Shown here piece by piece: positions 44,423 to 54,134 of a DNA stretch of 64,000 nucleotides. The notes beneath the pieces were generated by a model. It was not told where the DNA came from and made no database searches. It saw only the letters and a program-made list of their open reading frames with translations. The stretch is from Ensifer sp. BR816 (GTDB lineage: Bacteria; Pseudomonadota; Alphaproteobacteria; Rhizobiales; Rhizobiaceae): contig NZ_KB905370.1 in the NCBI RefSeq assembly GCF_000378985.1, positions 2,217,830 through 2,281,829 on the forward strand. Direction: 5' to 3'. The position numbers and the translations under genes were made by a program. Each line of letters starts with the position of its first letter. Position 1 is the stretch's first letter.

Positions 44423-46102
44423 ATGCCGGAGGTCAAGTCCGATATCGAGATCGCGCGCGCAGCGCGGAAGAAGCCGATCCTGGAGATCGGCGCGAAGCTC
44501 GGCATTCCGCCGGAACATCTGCTCCCCTACGGCCATGACAAGGCGAAGGTTAGCGCCGAGTTCATTGCGGCGCAGAAGGAAAAGAGAAGCGGCCGGCTGA
44601 TCCTGGTGACGGCGATCAACCCGACTCCGGCCGGCGAGGGGAAGACGACGACGACGGTGGGGCTCGGCGACGGCCTCAACCGGATCGGCAAGAAGACGAT
44701 CGTCTGCATCCGCGAGGCCTCGCTCGGCCCCTGCTTCGGCATCAAGGGCGGTGCGGCCGGCGGCGGCTATGCCCAGGTCGTGCCGATGGAGGACATCAAC
44801 CTTCATTTCACCGGCGATTTCCATGCCATCACCTCGGCGCACAACCTGCTCGCGGCGCTGATCGACAACCACATCTATTGGGGCAACGAACAGGCGATCG
44901 ATATCCGCCGCATCGCCTGGCGGCGGGTGATGGACATGAACGACCGGGCCCTGCGCCAGATCATCGGTTCGCTCGGCGGCGTCGCCAACGGCTACCCCCG
45001 CGAGACGGGTTTCGACATCACCGTCGCCTCGGAGGTGATGGCGATCCTGTGCCTTGCCGCCGACATCAAGGACCTGGAAAAGCGTCTCGGCAACATCATC
45101 ATCGGCTACAGGCGCGACAAGAGCCCGGTCTATGCGCGGGACATCAAGGCGGACGGGGCAATGGCGGTCCTGCTCAGGGATGCGATGCAGCCGAATTTGG
45201 TGCAAACGCTCGAGAATAATCCGGCCTTTGTTCATGGCGGCCCCTTCGCCAATATCGCGCATGGCTGCAATTCGGTGGTGGCGACGACGACGGCGCTGAA
45301 GCTCGCCGACTATGTCGTGACCGAAGCAGGTTTCGGAGCGGATCTCGGCGCCGAGAAATTCTTCGACATCAAGTGCCGCAAGGCCGGCCTGAAGCCGGAC
45401 GCCGCCGTCATTGTTGCCACCGTCAGGGCAATCAAGATGAATGGCGGCGTGAAAAAGGATGACCTCGGCAAGGAAAATCTTGAGGCGCTGAGGAGGGGGT
45501 GCGCGAACCTCGGACGCCATGTGCAGAACGTCAAGAAATTCGGCGTGCCGGTGCTTGTCGCCATCAACCACTTCACCTCCGACACGGAGGCCGAGGTCCA
45601 GGCGATCAAGGATTATGTCAGAACGCTCGGTTCCGAGGCGGTCCTGTGCAGGCACTGGGCCGAGGGATCAGCCGGCATCGAGGAGCTCGCGCACAAGGTC
45701 GTCGATCTTGCCAATGCGGGACACACACAGTTCTCGCCGCTTTATCCGGACGATATGCCGCTCTTCCACAAGATCGAGACCATCGCCAAGGACATCTATC
45801 ATGCCAGCGAAGTCATTGCCGACAAGCTGATACGGGACCAGTTGAGGACCTGGGAAGACCAGGGCTACGGGCACCTGCCGATCTGCATGGCCAAGACGCA
45901 ATATTCCTTCTCCACCGATCCCAACCTTCGCGGCGCACCGAGCGGCCATGCTGTACCGATCCGCGAGGTCCGCCTTGCGGCCGGCGCCGGCTTCGTCGTC
46001 GTCATCACAGGCGAGATCATGACGATGCCGGGCCTGCCGAAGGTGCCGTCATCGGAGAAGATCCACCTCAACGAAGCGGGCTACATCGAGGGCTTGTTCT
46101 GA
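44423..46102 (+). CDS. fhs: Formate-tetrahydrofolate ligase
   Basis: 559 residues from ATG 44423 with GGGGGAGAG just upstream. Makes 10-formyl-THF from formate, ATP and THF. The ATP-binding loop [17 protein letters not shown] is at residues 66-82, followed by [41 protein letters not shown], the most conserved block of the family. Length is standard. Downstream of the DUF2333-like gene by 130 bp with no terminator between them, so readthrough is possible. I looked for a riboswitch-like structure in the gap and saw none. Confidence 0.97.
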   Translation: MPEVKSDIEIARAARKKPILEIGAKLGIPPEHLLPYGHDKAKVSAEFIAAQKEKRSGRLILVTAINPTPAGEGKTTTTVGLGDGLNRIGKKTIVCIREASLGPCFGIKGGAAGGGYAQVVPMEDINLHFTGDFHAITSAHNLLAALIDNHIYWGNEQAIDIRRIAWRRVMDMNDRALRQIIGSLGGVANGYPRETGFDITVASEVMAILCLAADIKDLEKRLGNIIIGYRRDKSPVYARDIKADGAMAVLLRDAMQPNLVQTLENNPAFVHGGPFANIAHGCNSVVATTTALKLADYVVTEAGFGADLGAEKFFDIKCRKAGLKPDAAVIVATVRAIKMNGGVKKDDLGKENLEALRRGCANLGRHVQNVKKFGVPVLVAINHFTSDTEAEVQAIKDYVRTLGSEAVLCRHWAEGSAGIEELAHKVVDLANAGHTQFSPLYPDDMPLFHKIETIAKDIYHASEVIADKLIRDQLRTWEDQGYGHLPICMAKTQYSFSTDPNLRGAPSGHAVPIREVRLAAGAGFVVVITGEIMTMPGLPKVPSSEKIHLNEAGYIEGLF

Positions 46103-46121
46103 CGCCGCGCCGCGCCGATCG

Positions 46122-46631
46122 TCAATCGAGGCGGCCGATGAAATCCGCCTTGCCGATAGGCACACCCCTGTGGCGCAGGATGTCGTAGGCGGTGGTCAAG
46201 TGGAAATAGAAGTTCGGCAGAACGAAACGCAGGAGATAGTCCTCGCCGCTGAAGCTGACCTTCAGATTCGGAAAGTTGAGCGTCACTTCGCGCGTCTCGC
46301 TGCCTTCGAGGTGTTCCGGGGTGACGGTTTCGAAGAACGTCACCGTCTTGGCGATCCGCTCGCGCAGATCGGCGAAGCTCTGCTCGTCGTCGGGAAAGCG
46401 CGGCACCTCGACCGGCGTCAGCCGGGCGATCGCATTCTTGCTGGTGTCGCTCGCCCGCTGGACCTGGCCCGAGAGCGGCAGCATGTCCGGCGCGAGCCGC
46501 GCCCTGAAGAATTCATCGATCGGCGTGCCTGATTCCACGGCAAAGGCCTCGGCCTTGTCGAGGAGCCCTCCGAGTGCGGCAAAGCCGCGGGTGAAGGTAG
46601 GAATGGTGAGCGCGTACATTGTCAGAGGCAT
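46122..46631 (-). CDS. DUF1993 family protein
   Basis: 169 residues from ATG 46631, with AGGA eight bases upstream. Starts MPLTMYALTIPTFTRGFAALGGLLDKAEAFA and contains RLAPDMLPLSGQVQRASDTSKNAIARL and LRFVLPNFYFHLTTAYDILRHRGVPIGKADFIG, typical of DUF1993, a helical-bundle group distantly like the DinB fold. Function unknown. Convergent with fhs, 19 bp away. Confidence 0.85.
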   Translation of the reverse strand: MPLTMYALTIPTFTRGFAALGGLLDKAEAFAVESGTPIDEFFRARLAPDMLPLSGQVQRASDTSKNAIARLTPVEVPRFPDDEQSFADLRERIAKTVTFFETVTPEHLEGSETREVTLNFPNLKVSFSGEDYLLRFVLPNFYFHLTTAYDILRHRGVPIGKADFIGRLD

Positions 46632-46801
46632 GGAACTGTTCCTCGCTGAAGGCGGTGATTGCAGCCGAAGCAGAAGCGGAAGGCTATGGCTTCCGTCGGT
46701 GCTGCTCGATAGATCGTATCGACCTGCTCTGGGTTCAACCGGCAGCGGATATCTTTGCCTCCCTGAAAAAGACTCCGGGCCGAAGCCTCCTCGATTTGTG
46801 C

Positions 46802-47635
46802 CTATCGACAATAGCGATAGCCGTTCTTCCTTTCGATGACGTCGAAATGCAGGTGCGTTTCATGCGCTGCATCGCTGCCCGGATCGAGCACGGTCGTAAA
46901 GTACAAACAGCCGGAGGCCGTCACGGCGCGCTGGAAGGCGCCGGCCAGCGTTCCGTCCTCGTCGCGCGGCTGGATCTCGATGGTCTTGCCATCGGCGAGG
47001 CTGAAGGAGGCAATGTCCACTGCATTGCCGCGTGCGTGCTCGGATATCTTGCCGGTGCTCGCATTGTTTCGCAGCCGGCAGACATAGGTGGACGCCTGGT
47101 TCAAGGCTGAGATGCGGGCTTCGGGTCCGAAAGCGGCCTTCGCCGCCGGAGCGGCGGTCTCCTTGACCCAGCGGGCGAGCGCCAGGGCCGTCTCGCAGCG
47201 CATCACGCCCTCGGGCTTGAGCGCCAGGCCCGGCAATACCGCACTGACACCGATCGGCTTGTCGATCCCGCAACCCTTGCCGTCATCGACGCGGGCGGTC
47301 TCTTTGAACGTGCTGCCGATTTCCTTCAGAGCGGCGAGGCAGGACGCATAGGCTTTCGGGTCTTCCTTCTCGATCTCCAGGATCACCTCTTTCGCCTCGG
47401 GCACGGACCGGAGATCGTCGTCTTTCCAGCCCGGCGGCAAGCCGCCTCTGGGCTGTCCGCTGGCCTTTCCCTGGTCGGGCGCTTGACGATCACTCTGCGG
47501 CACGGCGGGTTTTGGCGTTGGCGTCGGCTGCTCGCCCTCAGCGGCGGGCCTTGCGATCGGCAAGGGGCCCTTCCTCGGAAGACTCGCCCCGGAGAGCATC
47601 AAGGCGGATATCAGGATCACTCCGGCTACGCGCAT
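46802..47635 (-). CDS. Extensin-family (LAS-like) secreted protein
   Basis: 277 residues with a signal-peptide-like start (MRVAGVILISALMLSGASL) and a proline-rich stretch at 24-70, which explains the extensin label. The C-terminal domain has SEHARGNAVDIASF near residue 199 and THLHFDVIE near 260: His, Asp and His-x-His placed like the zinc ligands of LAS/VanY-type peptidoglycan endopeptidases. Several Cys residues probably form disulfides. A periplasmic cell-wall enzyme is plausible; activity is not shown. AAGGA precedes the ATG. Confidence 0.82.
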   Translation of the reverse strand: MRVAGVILISALMLSGASLPRKGPLPIARPAAEGEQPTPTPKPAVPQSDRQAPDQGKASGQPRGGLPPGWKDDDLRSVPEAKEVILEIEKEDPKAYASCLAALKEIGSTFKETARVDDGKGCGIDKPIGVSAVLPGLALKPEGVMRCETALALARWVKETAAPAAKAAFGPEARISALNQASTYVCRLRNNASTGKISEHARGNAVDIASFSLADGKTIEIQPRDEDGTLAGAFQRAVTASGCLYFTTVLDPGSDAAHETHLHFDVIERKNGYRYCR

Positions 47636-47765
47636 GCAGGTCCTTCCCGTTTGTCCTCGCCAAACGCACGAGGGGACAATCCTGTTTCAAATTGTGCTCA
47701 AACTGAGGAGAAAAGCCCTGGTAGTGCCGGAAGAAGGATGTTTTGCCGGTGCCCCTAAAATTATA

Positions 47766-47794
47766 TTGACTTTTTTTGTCATGTTTTTTATGTG
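47766..47794 (+). promoter_or_regulatory. Candidate promoter of shmR with embedded dyad
   Basis: TTGACT (47766-47771), 17 bp, then TATGTG (47789-47794). The -35 region overlaps TGAC-N7-GTCA (47767-47781), a short dyad in an unusually T-rich stretch. Iron control is expected for this gene, but I cannot identify the regulator. Confidence 0.5.
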
Positions 47795-47904
47795 GCCCAA
47801 TTAAGGCGATGACATGACCGTTTTCGCCGATTCCGACACCGCCCAGCCAGCCCTTGAGTGCCGCTCAACAGCAAGCCCGGCCGACAATTTCAAAGGACTG
47901 GTCC

Positions 47905-50022
47905 ATGCTCAACCGGCATCATCGCCTGGCTCTTCTCGCATGCACGGCGACACTCGCGTTGTCCGTCGCTTCCGACAGCTTCGCGCAAAGCGCGACGACC
48001 TCCAAGCAGACGGAGACCGAAGAAGCCGAAGCCGCAAGGAAAGGCGAGACTTATCTCTCGCCGATCGTCGTCAAGGGCGGGCGTGATGCCGATCCCTATG
48101 CGAAACCCGGCCCCTCGAGCGTCGTCGGCACGGACGAAATCGAACTTCAGTCCGGCCAGGAGACCGATGATCTGCTGCGCAGCGTTCCTGGCACTTCGAC
48201 GGCGAACAACCCCCAGAACCCGGGCGTTGCCGTCAACATTCGCGGCTTCGAAGGCTCGGGCCGCGTCAACATGATGATCGACGGGGTGCGCCAGAACTTC
48301 CGCTTCACCGGCCACGAGGCCCAGGGCTTCGCCTATGTCGATCCGGCTTTCCTTTCCGAGATCGACCTGACTCGCGGCGCCGTTACCGGCGTCGGCGGCG
48401 GCGCTCTTGCCGGCTCGGTCAATTTCAAGACCTATGACATCGAGGACCTGATCCAGGACGGCAAGAACTATGGCGGCCAGGCTGTCGCCACCTACGGCAC
48501 GAATGGTGGCGGCTGGTCTGAATCGTTGCTCGGCGCCTATCGCTTCAACGACGTCGTCTCGGTGCTTGGCGGCATCAGCAAGAGCGATCCGGGGAATTAT
48601 GACAACGGCGACGGCATCGAAGTTCCTTTCACCGAAGAGGATCTGCTTTCCGGCCTCCTGAAGGCCGAAATCACGCCGGACAAGGACCATTCCTTCAAGT
48701 TCAGCGCGATGTCCTACGACAATGATTTCTTCGCGAACTCCTATTTCCAGAACGTCAGGAACCAGACGGTCAGCGCGAACTATGCCTACACACCCGACAA
48801 TGAGCTGATCGATTTCCGCGCCAACGCCTACTGGAACCGGCTGCGGATGAAGTACGATACCAACATTCTGGGCGCCGGCGCGGCGGCGGGGCGCCGGATC
48901 ACCGACACCGGCATCGGCTTCGACATCTCGAACACCTCGACTTTCGATCTCGGCGAGGTGGCCGTCCGCTCCAACTACGGCGTCGAGTATTTCCAGGATG
49001 ACTACGATGTCATCAACAGCGCGGCGCAGCCGACTGGCGGCGTCAACGGCAGCGGCAAGAACGCGACGACGGGCATCTTCAATTCGACCACCTTCACCTA
49101 TGGAATCGTCGATTTGACCGCCGGCCTGCGCTATGACCGCTTCACGATCGACGGCTCAGGCTCGGTCAGTGCCGGCAATCCGCTCGGCATGCCGGCGGGC
49201 GCCTATAGCGTCGACGAATCGGACGGCCGCCTCAATCCCAACATCACGCTCGCCGTCAATGCCACCGATTGGCTGCAACCTTACGTGACCTATGCCGAGA
49301 CCTCGCGCGCGCCGACGGTCAACGAAATCTTCGTTGGCGGTTCGCACCCGGGATCCACCCAGATGTTCTTCCCGAATCCTTTCCTCAAGCCGGAGACATC
49401 CAAAGGTTGGGAGTTCGGCGCCAATATTAGTCTTGACGGCGTGCTTGACGCCGGCGACAGCTTCCGGCTGAAGGCGAATTACTTCTACACCAGGGTGGAC
49501 AACTACATCACTGGCGCGATGGCGATGAGCGGGTTTATTCCGCAATTCTTCTTCGTCAACAACCCGGGGACTTCCACGGTAAAGGGCTTCGAGCTGCAGG
49601 CTGCCTATGATGCCGGCTATGTCTTCGGCAATCTCGCCTACACGCATACCGACAGCGAGCTTCCGTCGCAGATCAACGGCTTCGGCGTGCAGAGCTACCT
49701 GCCGGACGACATCTTCAGCGCCACCGTCGGGGCGCGCTTCCTGGAGGACCAGCGTCTGACCGTGGGCACGCGTTTCTATGCCGTTTCGCAGGCCTTCATC
49801 GGCGACGTGAACGTGACGCCGCCTGCTTCGGCTTTCGTCGACGGTTACGGGCTGGTCGACCTCTTCGCCAACTACAAGTTCGAGAACGGTCTCGAACTGA
49901 CCGGCAGCGTGACGAATGTCTTCGACAAGACCTACACCCCGGCGTCGAGCACGATCGCCGGCAGCACGGTTGACACCGGCCGGGGCCGGACGTTCCTCGT
50001 CACGGCGAAGGCGAAGTTCTAA
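47905..50022 (+). CDS. shmR: TonB-dependent haem receptor ShmR
   Basis: 705 residues from ATG 47905 with AAAGGA eight bases upstream; an upstream in-frame TTG is less likely. Signal peptide MLNRHHRLALLACTATLALSVASDSFAQ. The plug domain has IELQSGQETDDLLRSVPGTST and VNIRGFEGSGRVNMMIDGVRQNFRF, then a 22-strand barrel whose end reads GRTFLVTAKAKF with the terminal Phe needed for outer-membrane insertion. TonB-box-like ETYLSPIVVKG near residue 48. The pattern matches rhizobial hemin receptors. It lies 14 kb from the HugZ-like haem gene. Confidence 0.92.
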   Translation: MLNRHHRLALLACTATLALSVASDSFAQSATTSKQTETEEAEAARKGETYLSPIVVKGGRDADPYAKPGPSSVVGTDEIELQSGQETDDLLRSVPGTSTANNPQNPGVAVNIRGFEGSGRVNMMIDGVRQNFRFTGHEAQGFAYVDPAFLSEIDLTRGAVTGVGGGALAGSVNFKTYDIEDLIQDGKNYGGQAVATYGTNGGGWSESLLGAYRFNDVVSVLGGISKSDPGNYDNGDGIEVPFTEEDLLSGLLKAEITPDKDHSFKFSAMSYDNDFFANSYFQNVRNQTVSANYAYTPDNELIDFRANAYWNRLRMKYDTNILGAGAAAGRRITDTGIGFDISNTSTFDLGEVAVRSNYGVEYFQDDYDVINSAAQPTGGVNGSGKNATTGIFNSTTFTYGIVDLTAGLRYDRFTIDGSGSVSAGNPLGMPAGAYSVDESDGRLNPNITLAVNATDWLQPYVTYAETSRAPTVNEIFVGGSHPGSTQMFFPNPFLKPETSKGWEFGANISLDGVLDAGDSFRLKANYFYTRVDNYITGAMAMSGFIPQFFFVNNPGTSTVKGFELQAAYDAGYVFGNLAYTHTDSELPSQINGFGVQSYLPDDIFSATVGARFLEDQRLTVGTRFYAVSQAFIGDVNVTPPASAFVDGYGLVDLFANYKFENGLELTGSVTNVFDKTYTPASSTIAGSTVDTGRGRTFLVTAKAKF

Positions 50023-50048
50023 GCCTTCTTCGCGTCGACGACTGCATG

Positions 50049-50080
50049 GAGGGGCGGCTCGAAAGGGCCGCCTCTTTTCT
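50049..50080 (+). terminator. Intrinsic terminator of shmR
   Basis: A stem of GAGG/CGGC paired with GCCG/CCTC around a TCGAAAGG loop, followed by TTTTCTTT. It lies 27 bases after the shmR stop. Confidence 0.75.
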
Positions 50081-50116
50081 TTCGGGGCGCGCGAACATTC
50101 GGTGCCGTTTTCCCGC

Positions 50117-50145
50117 TTGCGTGCCGCCAAAAGGCACGCTAACAC
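50117..50145 (+). promoter_or_regulatory. trp promoter
   Basis: TTGCGT (50117-50122), a 17-bp spacer, then TAACAC (50140-50145). The first base of the trpL start codon is eight bases after the -10 box, so transcription should begin at or next to the ATG. Confidence 0.7.
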
Positions 50146-50152
50146 TTCGCCC

Positions 50153-50197
50153 ATGGCAAACACGCAGAACATTTCGATCTGGTGGTGGGCTCGCTGA
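50153..50197 (+). CDS. trpL: trp leader peptide TrpL (leaderless)
   Basis: 14 codons encoding [14 protein letters not shown], with three consecutive Trp codons. This is the leader peptide known from S. meliloti, where the mRNA starts at the ATG itself. When Trp is scarce, ribosomes stall on the Trp codons and an antiterminator forms; otherwise the hairpin at 50233-50260 ends transcription, releasing a small RNA (rnTrpL), and the peptide itself has reported regulatory roles in trans. The -10 placement here fits leaderless translation. Confidence 0.93.
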
Positions 50198-50232
50198 GGC
50201 GGCCTTGACCAGTCATGCGTGATTGAGACATG

Positions 50233-50264
50233 AAGCCGCCCGGAGATTTCGAGGCGGCTTTTTT
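50233..50264 (+). terminator. trp attenuator terminator
   Basis: AAGCCGCC (50233-50240) and GGCGGCTT (50253-50260) form an 8-bp stem followed by TTTT. An upstream GGCGGCC at about 50199-50205 can compete for the left arm, giving the expected antiterminator. Confidence 0.9.
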
Positions 50265-50311
50265 CGTATTCGAGCCGCGTGGAATGACCGGGCTTTTACG
50301 GAGCGAGGCGA

Positions 50312-52501
50312 ATGGCAACGGTAATTCTGGAAGACGGCGCGGAGAGTTACACCACGAATGGCGGCATCGTCGTGACGCGGCGGCGGCGCGACGCGTCCTA
50401 TGCGGATGCGATCGCCTCCTATGTGGACAGGCTCGACGAGCGTCGCGGCGCGGTGTTCTCGTCGAACTACGAATACCCCGGCCGCTACACGCGCTGGGAT
50501 ACCGCCGTCGTCGATCCGCCGCTCGCCATCTCCTCCTTCGGTCGCTCGCTCTGGATCGAAGCCTATAACGGGCGCGGCGAGGTGCTGCTGGCGCTGATCG
50601 CCGAGCACCTGAAAACGGTTGCCGACATCACGCTCGGGACGCTGACCGACCGCCGTCTCGATCTCAGCATCAATGAGCCCGATCGCGTCTTTACCGAAGA
50701 AGAGCGCTCGAAGATGCCGACGGTCTTCACGATGCTTCGCGCCGTGACGAACCTCTTCCATTCGGAGGAGGATGCGAGCCTCGGCCTTTACGGCGCCTTC
50801 GGCTACGATCTCGCCTTCCAGTTCGACGCGATCGACCTGAAGCTCGCCCGGCCGGACGACCAGCGCGACATGGTGCTCTTCCTGCCCGATGAAATCCTCG
50901 TCGTCGACCACTATGCCGCGAAGGCCTGGATCGACCGCTACGATTTCGCCAGGGACGGGGTGTCGACCGAGGGCCAGGCGTCGGATATCGCGCCCGAGCC
51001 GTTCCTCACCGTCGACAGCATCCCGCCGCACGGGGACCATCGTCCCGGCGAATACGCCGAGCTTGTCGTCAAGGCGAAGGAAAGCTTCCGCCGCGGCGAC
51101 CTCTTCGAGGTGGTGCCGGGGCAGAAGTTCTACGAGCGCTGCGAAAGCCGTCCCTCGGAGATTTCCAACCGGTTGAAGGCGATCAACCCGTCGCCCTATT
51201 CATTCTTCATCAATCTCGGCAATCAGGAATATCTCGTCGGTGCCTCACCCGAGATGTTCGTACGCGTGTCCGGCCGCCGCATCGAGACCTGCCCGATCTC
51301 CGGCACGATCAAGCGCGGTGACGACCCGATCGCCGACAGCGAGCAGATCCTGAAGCTGCTGAACTCGAAGAAGGACGAGTCCGAACTCACCATGTGCTCG
51401 GACGTCGACCGCAACGACAAGAGCCGCGTCTGCGTGCCGGGCTCGGTGAAGGTGATCGGCCGCCGCCAGATCGAAATGTATTCGCGGCTGATCCACACGG
51501 TCGACCATATCGAAGGGCGGCTTCGCGATGACATGGACGCCTTCGATGGGTTCCTGAGCCACGCCTGGGCCGTCACCGTCACCGGCGCGCCGAAGCTCTG
51601 GGCGATGCGCTTCATCGAAAGCCATGAGAAGAGCCCGCGCGCATGGTATGGTGGCGCCATCGGCATGGTCGGCTTCAATGGCGACATGAACACCGGCCTG
51701 ACCTTGCGCACCATCCGCATCAAGGACGGGATTGCCGAGGTGAGAGCGGGTGCCACGCTGCTCTACGATTCCAATCCGGAAGAAGAAGAAGCCGAAACCG
51801 AACTGAAGGCATCCGCCATGATTGCAGCCATCCGCGACGCCAAAGCCGCCAACAGCGCCAAGGCCGGGCCTGACGTTGCGCCGGTCGGCGCGGGCGTCAA
51901 TATCCTGCTCGTCGACCACGAGGACAGCTTCGTCCACACGCTGGCGAACTATTTCCGGCAGACGGGCGCGACCGTCACCACGGTTCGCACGCCGGTCGCC
52001 GACGAGATCTTCGACCGCGTCAAACCGGACCTCGTCGTGCTTTCGCCCGGGCCGGGCAGTCCGAAGGATTTCGACTGCAAGGCGACGATCAAGAAGGCGC
52101 GGGCGCGTGAGCTTCCGATCTTCGGCGTCTGCCTCGGCCTGCAGGCGCTGGCCGAGGCCTATGGCGGCGATTTGCGCCAGCTGGCGATCCCGATGCATGG
52201 CAAGCCGTCGCGCATCCGTGTTCTGGAACCGGGCATCGTCTTCTCCGGTCTTGGCAAGGAGGTGACGGTCGGGCGCTATCATTCGATCTTCGCCGATCCG
52301 TCGAGCCTGCCGCGCGACTTCATGATCACCGCCGAAAGCGAGGACGGAACGATCATGGGCATCGAGCATGTCAAGGAGCCGGTGGCGGCCGTGCAGTTCC
52401 ATCCGGAATCGATCATGACGCTCGGCGGCGACGCCGGCATGCGGATGATCGAGAACGTCGTGGCCCATCTGGCAAAAAGGGCGAAGGTCAAAGCCGCCTG
52501 A
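50312..52501 (+). CDS. trpE: Anthranilate synthase, fused TrpE(G)
   Basis: 729 residues, the same size as rhizobial TrpE(G). The chorismate-binding TrpE part (to about residue 510) contains [45 protein letters not shown] and [22 protein letters not shown]. The glutaminase TrpG part (about 530-729) has the oxyanion GPGSPKDF, the nucleophile Cys in [13 protein letters not shown], and His/Glu in [10 protein letters not shown]. It makes anthranilate, the first step of tryptophan synthesis. Controlled by the trpL attenuator. Confidence 0.97.
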   Translation: MATVILEDGAESYTTNGGIVVTRRRRDASYADAIASYVDRLDERRGAVFSSNYEYPGRYTRWDTAVVDPPLAISSFGRSLWIEAYNGRGEVLLALIAEHLKTVADITLGTLTDRRLDLSINEPDRVFTEEERSKMPTVFTMLRAVTNLFHSEEDASLGLYGAFGYDLAFQFDAIDLKLARPDDQRDMVLFLPDEILVVDHYAAKAWIDRYDFARDGVSTEGQASDIAPEPFLTVDSIPPHGDHRPGEYAELVVKAKESFRRGDLFEVVPGQKFYERCESRPSEISNRLKAINPSPYSFFINLGNQEYLVGASPEMFVRVSGRRIETCPISGTIKRGDDPIADSEQILKLLNSKKDESELTMCSDVDRNDKSRVCVPGSVKVIGRRQIEMYSRLIHTVDHIEGRLRDDMDAFDGFLSHAWAVTVTGAPKLWAMRFIESHEKSPRAWYGGAIGMVGFNGDMNTGLTLRTIRIKDGIAEVRAGATLLYDSNPEEEEAETELKASAMIAAIRDAKAANSAKAGPDVAPVGAGVNILLVDHEDSFVHTLANYFRQTGATVTTVRTPVADEIFDRVKPDLVVLSPGPGSPKDFDCKATIKKARARELPIFGVCLGLQALAEAYGGDLRQLAIPMHGKPSRIRVLEPGIVFSGLGKEVTVGRYHSIFADPSSLPRDFMITAESEDGTIMGIEHVKEPVAAVQFHPESIMTLGGDAGMRMIENVVAHLAKRAKVKAA

Positions 52502-52565
52502 CGGGCCACGGGGGAATTCGCACTCGCCCCTTTGACAAGTTCGCCGACATCGCCCATATGAGCAT

Positions 52566-52604
52566 GAAAACCCGCCTGCGCGAAAACCCGCGCGGGCGGT
52601 TTTG
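52566..52604 (+). terminator. Terminator downstream of trpE(G)
   Basis: AAAACC-GCC-GCGCG pairs with CGCGC-GGC-GGTTTT with one bulge and one mismatch (52567-52603) and ends in TTTT. It lies about 65 bases after the stop. Confidence 0.6.
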
Positions 52605-52657
52605 CGTTTGAATGGGCATGCATTTGCAACTCGTTTGCATCTGCGCGAGGAATGAAG

Positions 52658-53569
52658 ATGACCGCGTCCGACAACCGAACGGTTCTGAAGCTCGCCTTTT
52701 GGGGCATTCCGCTTTCCCTCGGCGTCATGGGGCTGAAGATGCTCGCCTGGTGGATGACGGGGTCCGTGGCGCTCCTCTCGGACGGGCTGGAGTCCACCGT
52801 CAACGTCATCGCTGCGGTAATCGCCTATGCGGTGATCGGCTACGCGGCGAAGCCGGCGGATACCGACCATCCGTTCGGGCATCACAAGGCGGAGTATTTC
52901 TCGGCGGTTGTCGAAGGCGTGCTGATTGTCGTGGCAGCGCTTCTGATCATATGGCAGGCCGTGCCCGAAATGCTGGCGCCGTCCCTGCTGCACGCGCCGG
53001 CGCTCGGTCTTGCGATCAACTTTACCGCCGGCGTCATCAACGCGATCTGGGCCTATGTTCTGATCCGCGCCGGTAGAGCGCACCGCTCGCCGGCGCTGAG
53101 CGCTGATGGGCATCACCTTCTCTCCGACGTCATCACATCGGCGGGCGTGCTTGCCGGCCTTGTTCTTGCCATTGCTACCGGCTATGCGATCCTCGACCCG
53201 CTGTTAGCGGTGGTCGTGGCCGGCAATATCCTGTTCCAGGGCTGGGGCGTCATTTCGCGCTCCATCGACGGGCTGATGGACAGGGCCGTTCCGGCAGCGG
53301 AAGAGGAAGCGATCAAGCAGGCGATCGCCGCGGCTGCAGGCGGATCGCTCGGCGTTCACGACCTGAAGACCCGGCAGGCCGGCTCGGCGACCTTCGTGGA
53401 TTTCCACATGGTCGTGCCCGAGGCGATGCCGGTCGGCGACGCCCATGATATATGCGACCGGATCGAGGATGCGATCCGCGCCGTCCAACCGGGCGCGAGG
53501 ATCGCCATTCATGTCGAGCCGGAAGGCGAAAAGGCGCACGGCGTGCGCGTCAAAACCAGATTGGGCTGA
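52658..53569 (+). CDS. Cation diffusion facilitator, probable Mn/metal exporter
   Basis: 303 residues from ATG 52658, where GAGG sits seven bases upstream (another ATG at 52652 has the site one base away). Six transmembrane helices; TM2 contains LLSDGLEST and TM5 contains ADGHHLLSDVI, the metal-binding helices, and a cytoplasmic ferredoxin-like domain follows with VDFHMVVPEAMPVGDAHDICDRIE. In S. meliloti the CDF protein in the same neighbourhood (next to trpE) has been characterised as a manganese exporter; homology is inferred from context and memory, so metal specificity is likely but not proven here. Confidence 0.88.
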   Translation: MTASDNRTVLKLAFWGIPLSLGVMGLKMLAWWMTGSVALLSDGLESTVNVIAAVIAYAVIGYAAKPADTDHPFGHHKAEYFSAVVEGVLIVVAALLIIWQAVPEMLAPSLLHAPALGLAINFTAGVINAIWAYVLIRAGRAHRSPALSADGHHLLSDVITSAGVLAGLVLAIATGYAILDPLLAVVVAGNILFQGWGVISRSIDGLMDRAVPAAEEEAIKQAIAAAAGGSLGVHDLKTRQAGSATFVDFHMVVPEAMPVGDAHDICDRIEDAIRAVQPGARIAIHVEPEGEKAHGVRVKTRLG

Positions 53570-53625
53570 GGAAAGATATCTGCGGTTTTTCGGCCCGCAT
53601 CGCTTAACTTACGGAATTGAGGAAA

Positions 53626-54090
53626 ATGACGAAGACGGACGTAACAGGACTTTCACAGCTCGGGCAGAAGGTCGACCTGCCGCAGAGCCCGGAGGAGGCG
53701 GTGCTGGAAAGGGTGCCGAGCGGTCATGAGGGCACGGACTTTGTTGTCCGCTTCACCGCGCCGGAATTCACGTCGCTCTGCCCGATGACGGGACAGCCGG
53801 ACTTCGCGCATATCGTCATCGACTATGTGCCGAACGGCTGGCTGGTCGAGTCGAAGTCGCTGAAGCTGTTTCTCCATTCCTTCCGCAACCACGGCGCCTT
53901 CCACGAGGATTGCACCATCGACATCGCCAAGCGGCTGGTGTCGCTGCTTTCGCCGAAGTGGTTGAGGATTGGTGCCTATTGGTATCCGCGCGGCGGCATC
54001 CCGATCGATGTGTTCTGGCAGACCGGCAATCCGCCCGAAGGCGTCTGGCTGCCGGATCAGGGCGTGCCGACCTATCGCGGCCGTGGATAA
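53626..54090 (+). CDS. queF: NADPH-dependent 7-cyano-7-deazaguanine reductase QueF
   Basis: 154 residues (short QueF form) from ATG 53626 with GAGGAAA just before. Reduces preQ0 to preQ1 in queuosine biosynthesis. Landmarks are the catalytic Cys52 in [11 protein letters not shown], Asp59, and the substrate/NADPH motif [22 protein letters not shown], with Glu75. GTP-cyclohydrolase-like fold. It follows the CDF gene by 56 bp and ends with a strong terminator. Confidence 0.96.
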   Translation: MTKTDVTGLSQLGQKVDLPQSPEEAVLERVPSGHEGTDFVVRFTAPEFTSLCPMTGQPDFAHIVIDYVPNGWLVESKSLKLFLHSFRNHGAFHEDCTIDIAKRLVSLLSPKWLRIGAYWYPRGGIPIDVFWQTGNPPEGVWLPDQGVPTYRGRG

Positions 54091-54091
54091 G

Positions 54092-54115
54092 GCGACGGGG
54101 AGCCCCGTCGCTTTC
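54092..54115. terminator. Terminator between queF and the HupE/UreJ gene
   Basis: GCGACGGGG (54092-54100) and CCCCGTCGC (54103-54111) form a 9-bp perfect stem with a 2-nt loop and a TTTC tail on the + strand. It separates two convergent genes. Confidence 0.75.
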
Positions 54116-54134
54116 GGCAGCGCAGTCGTGCCTT

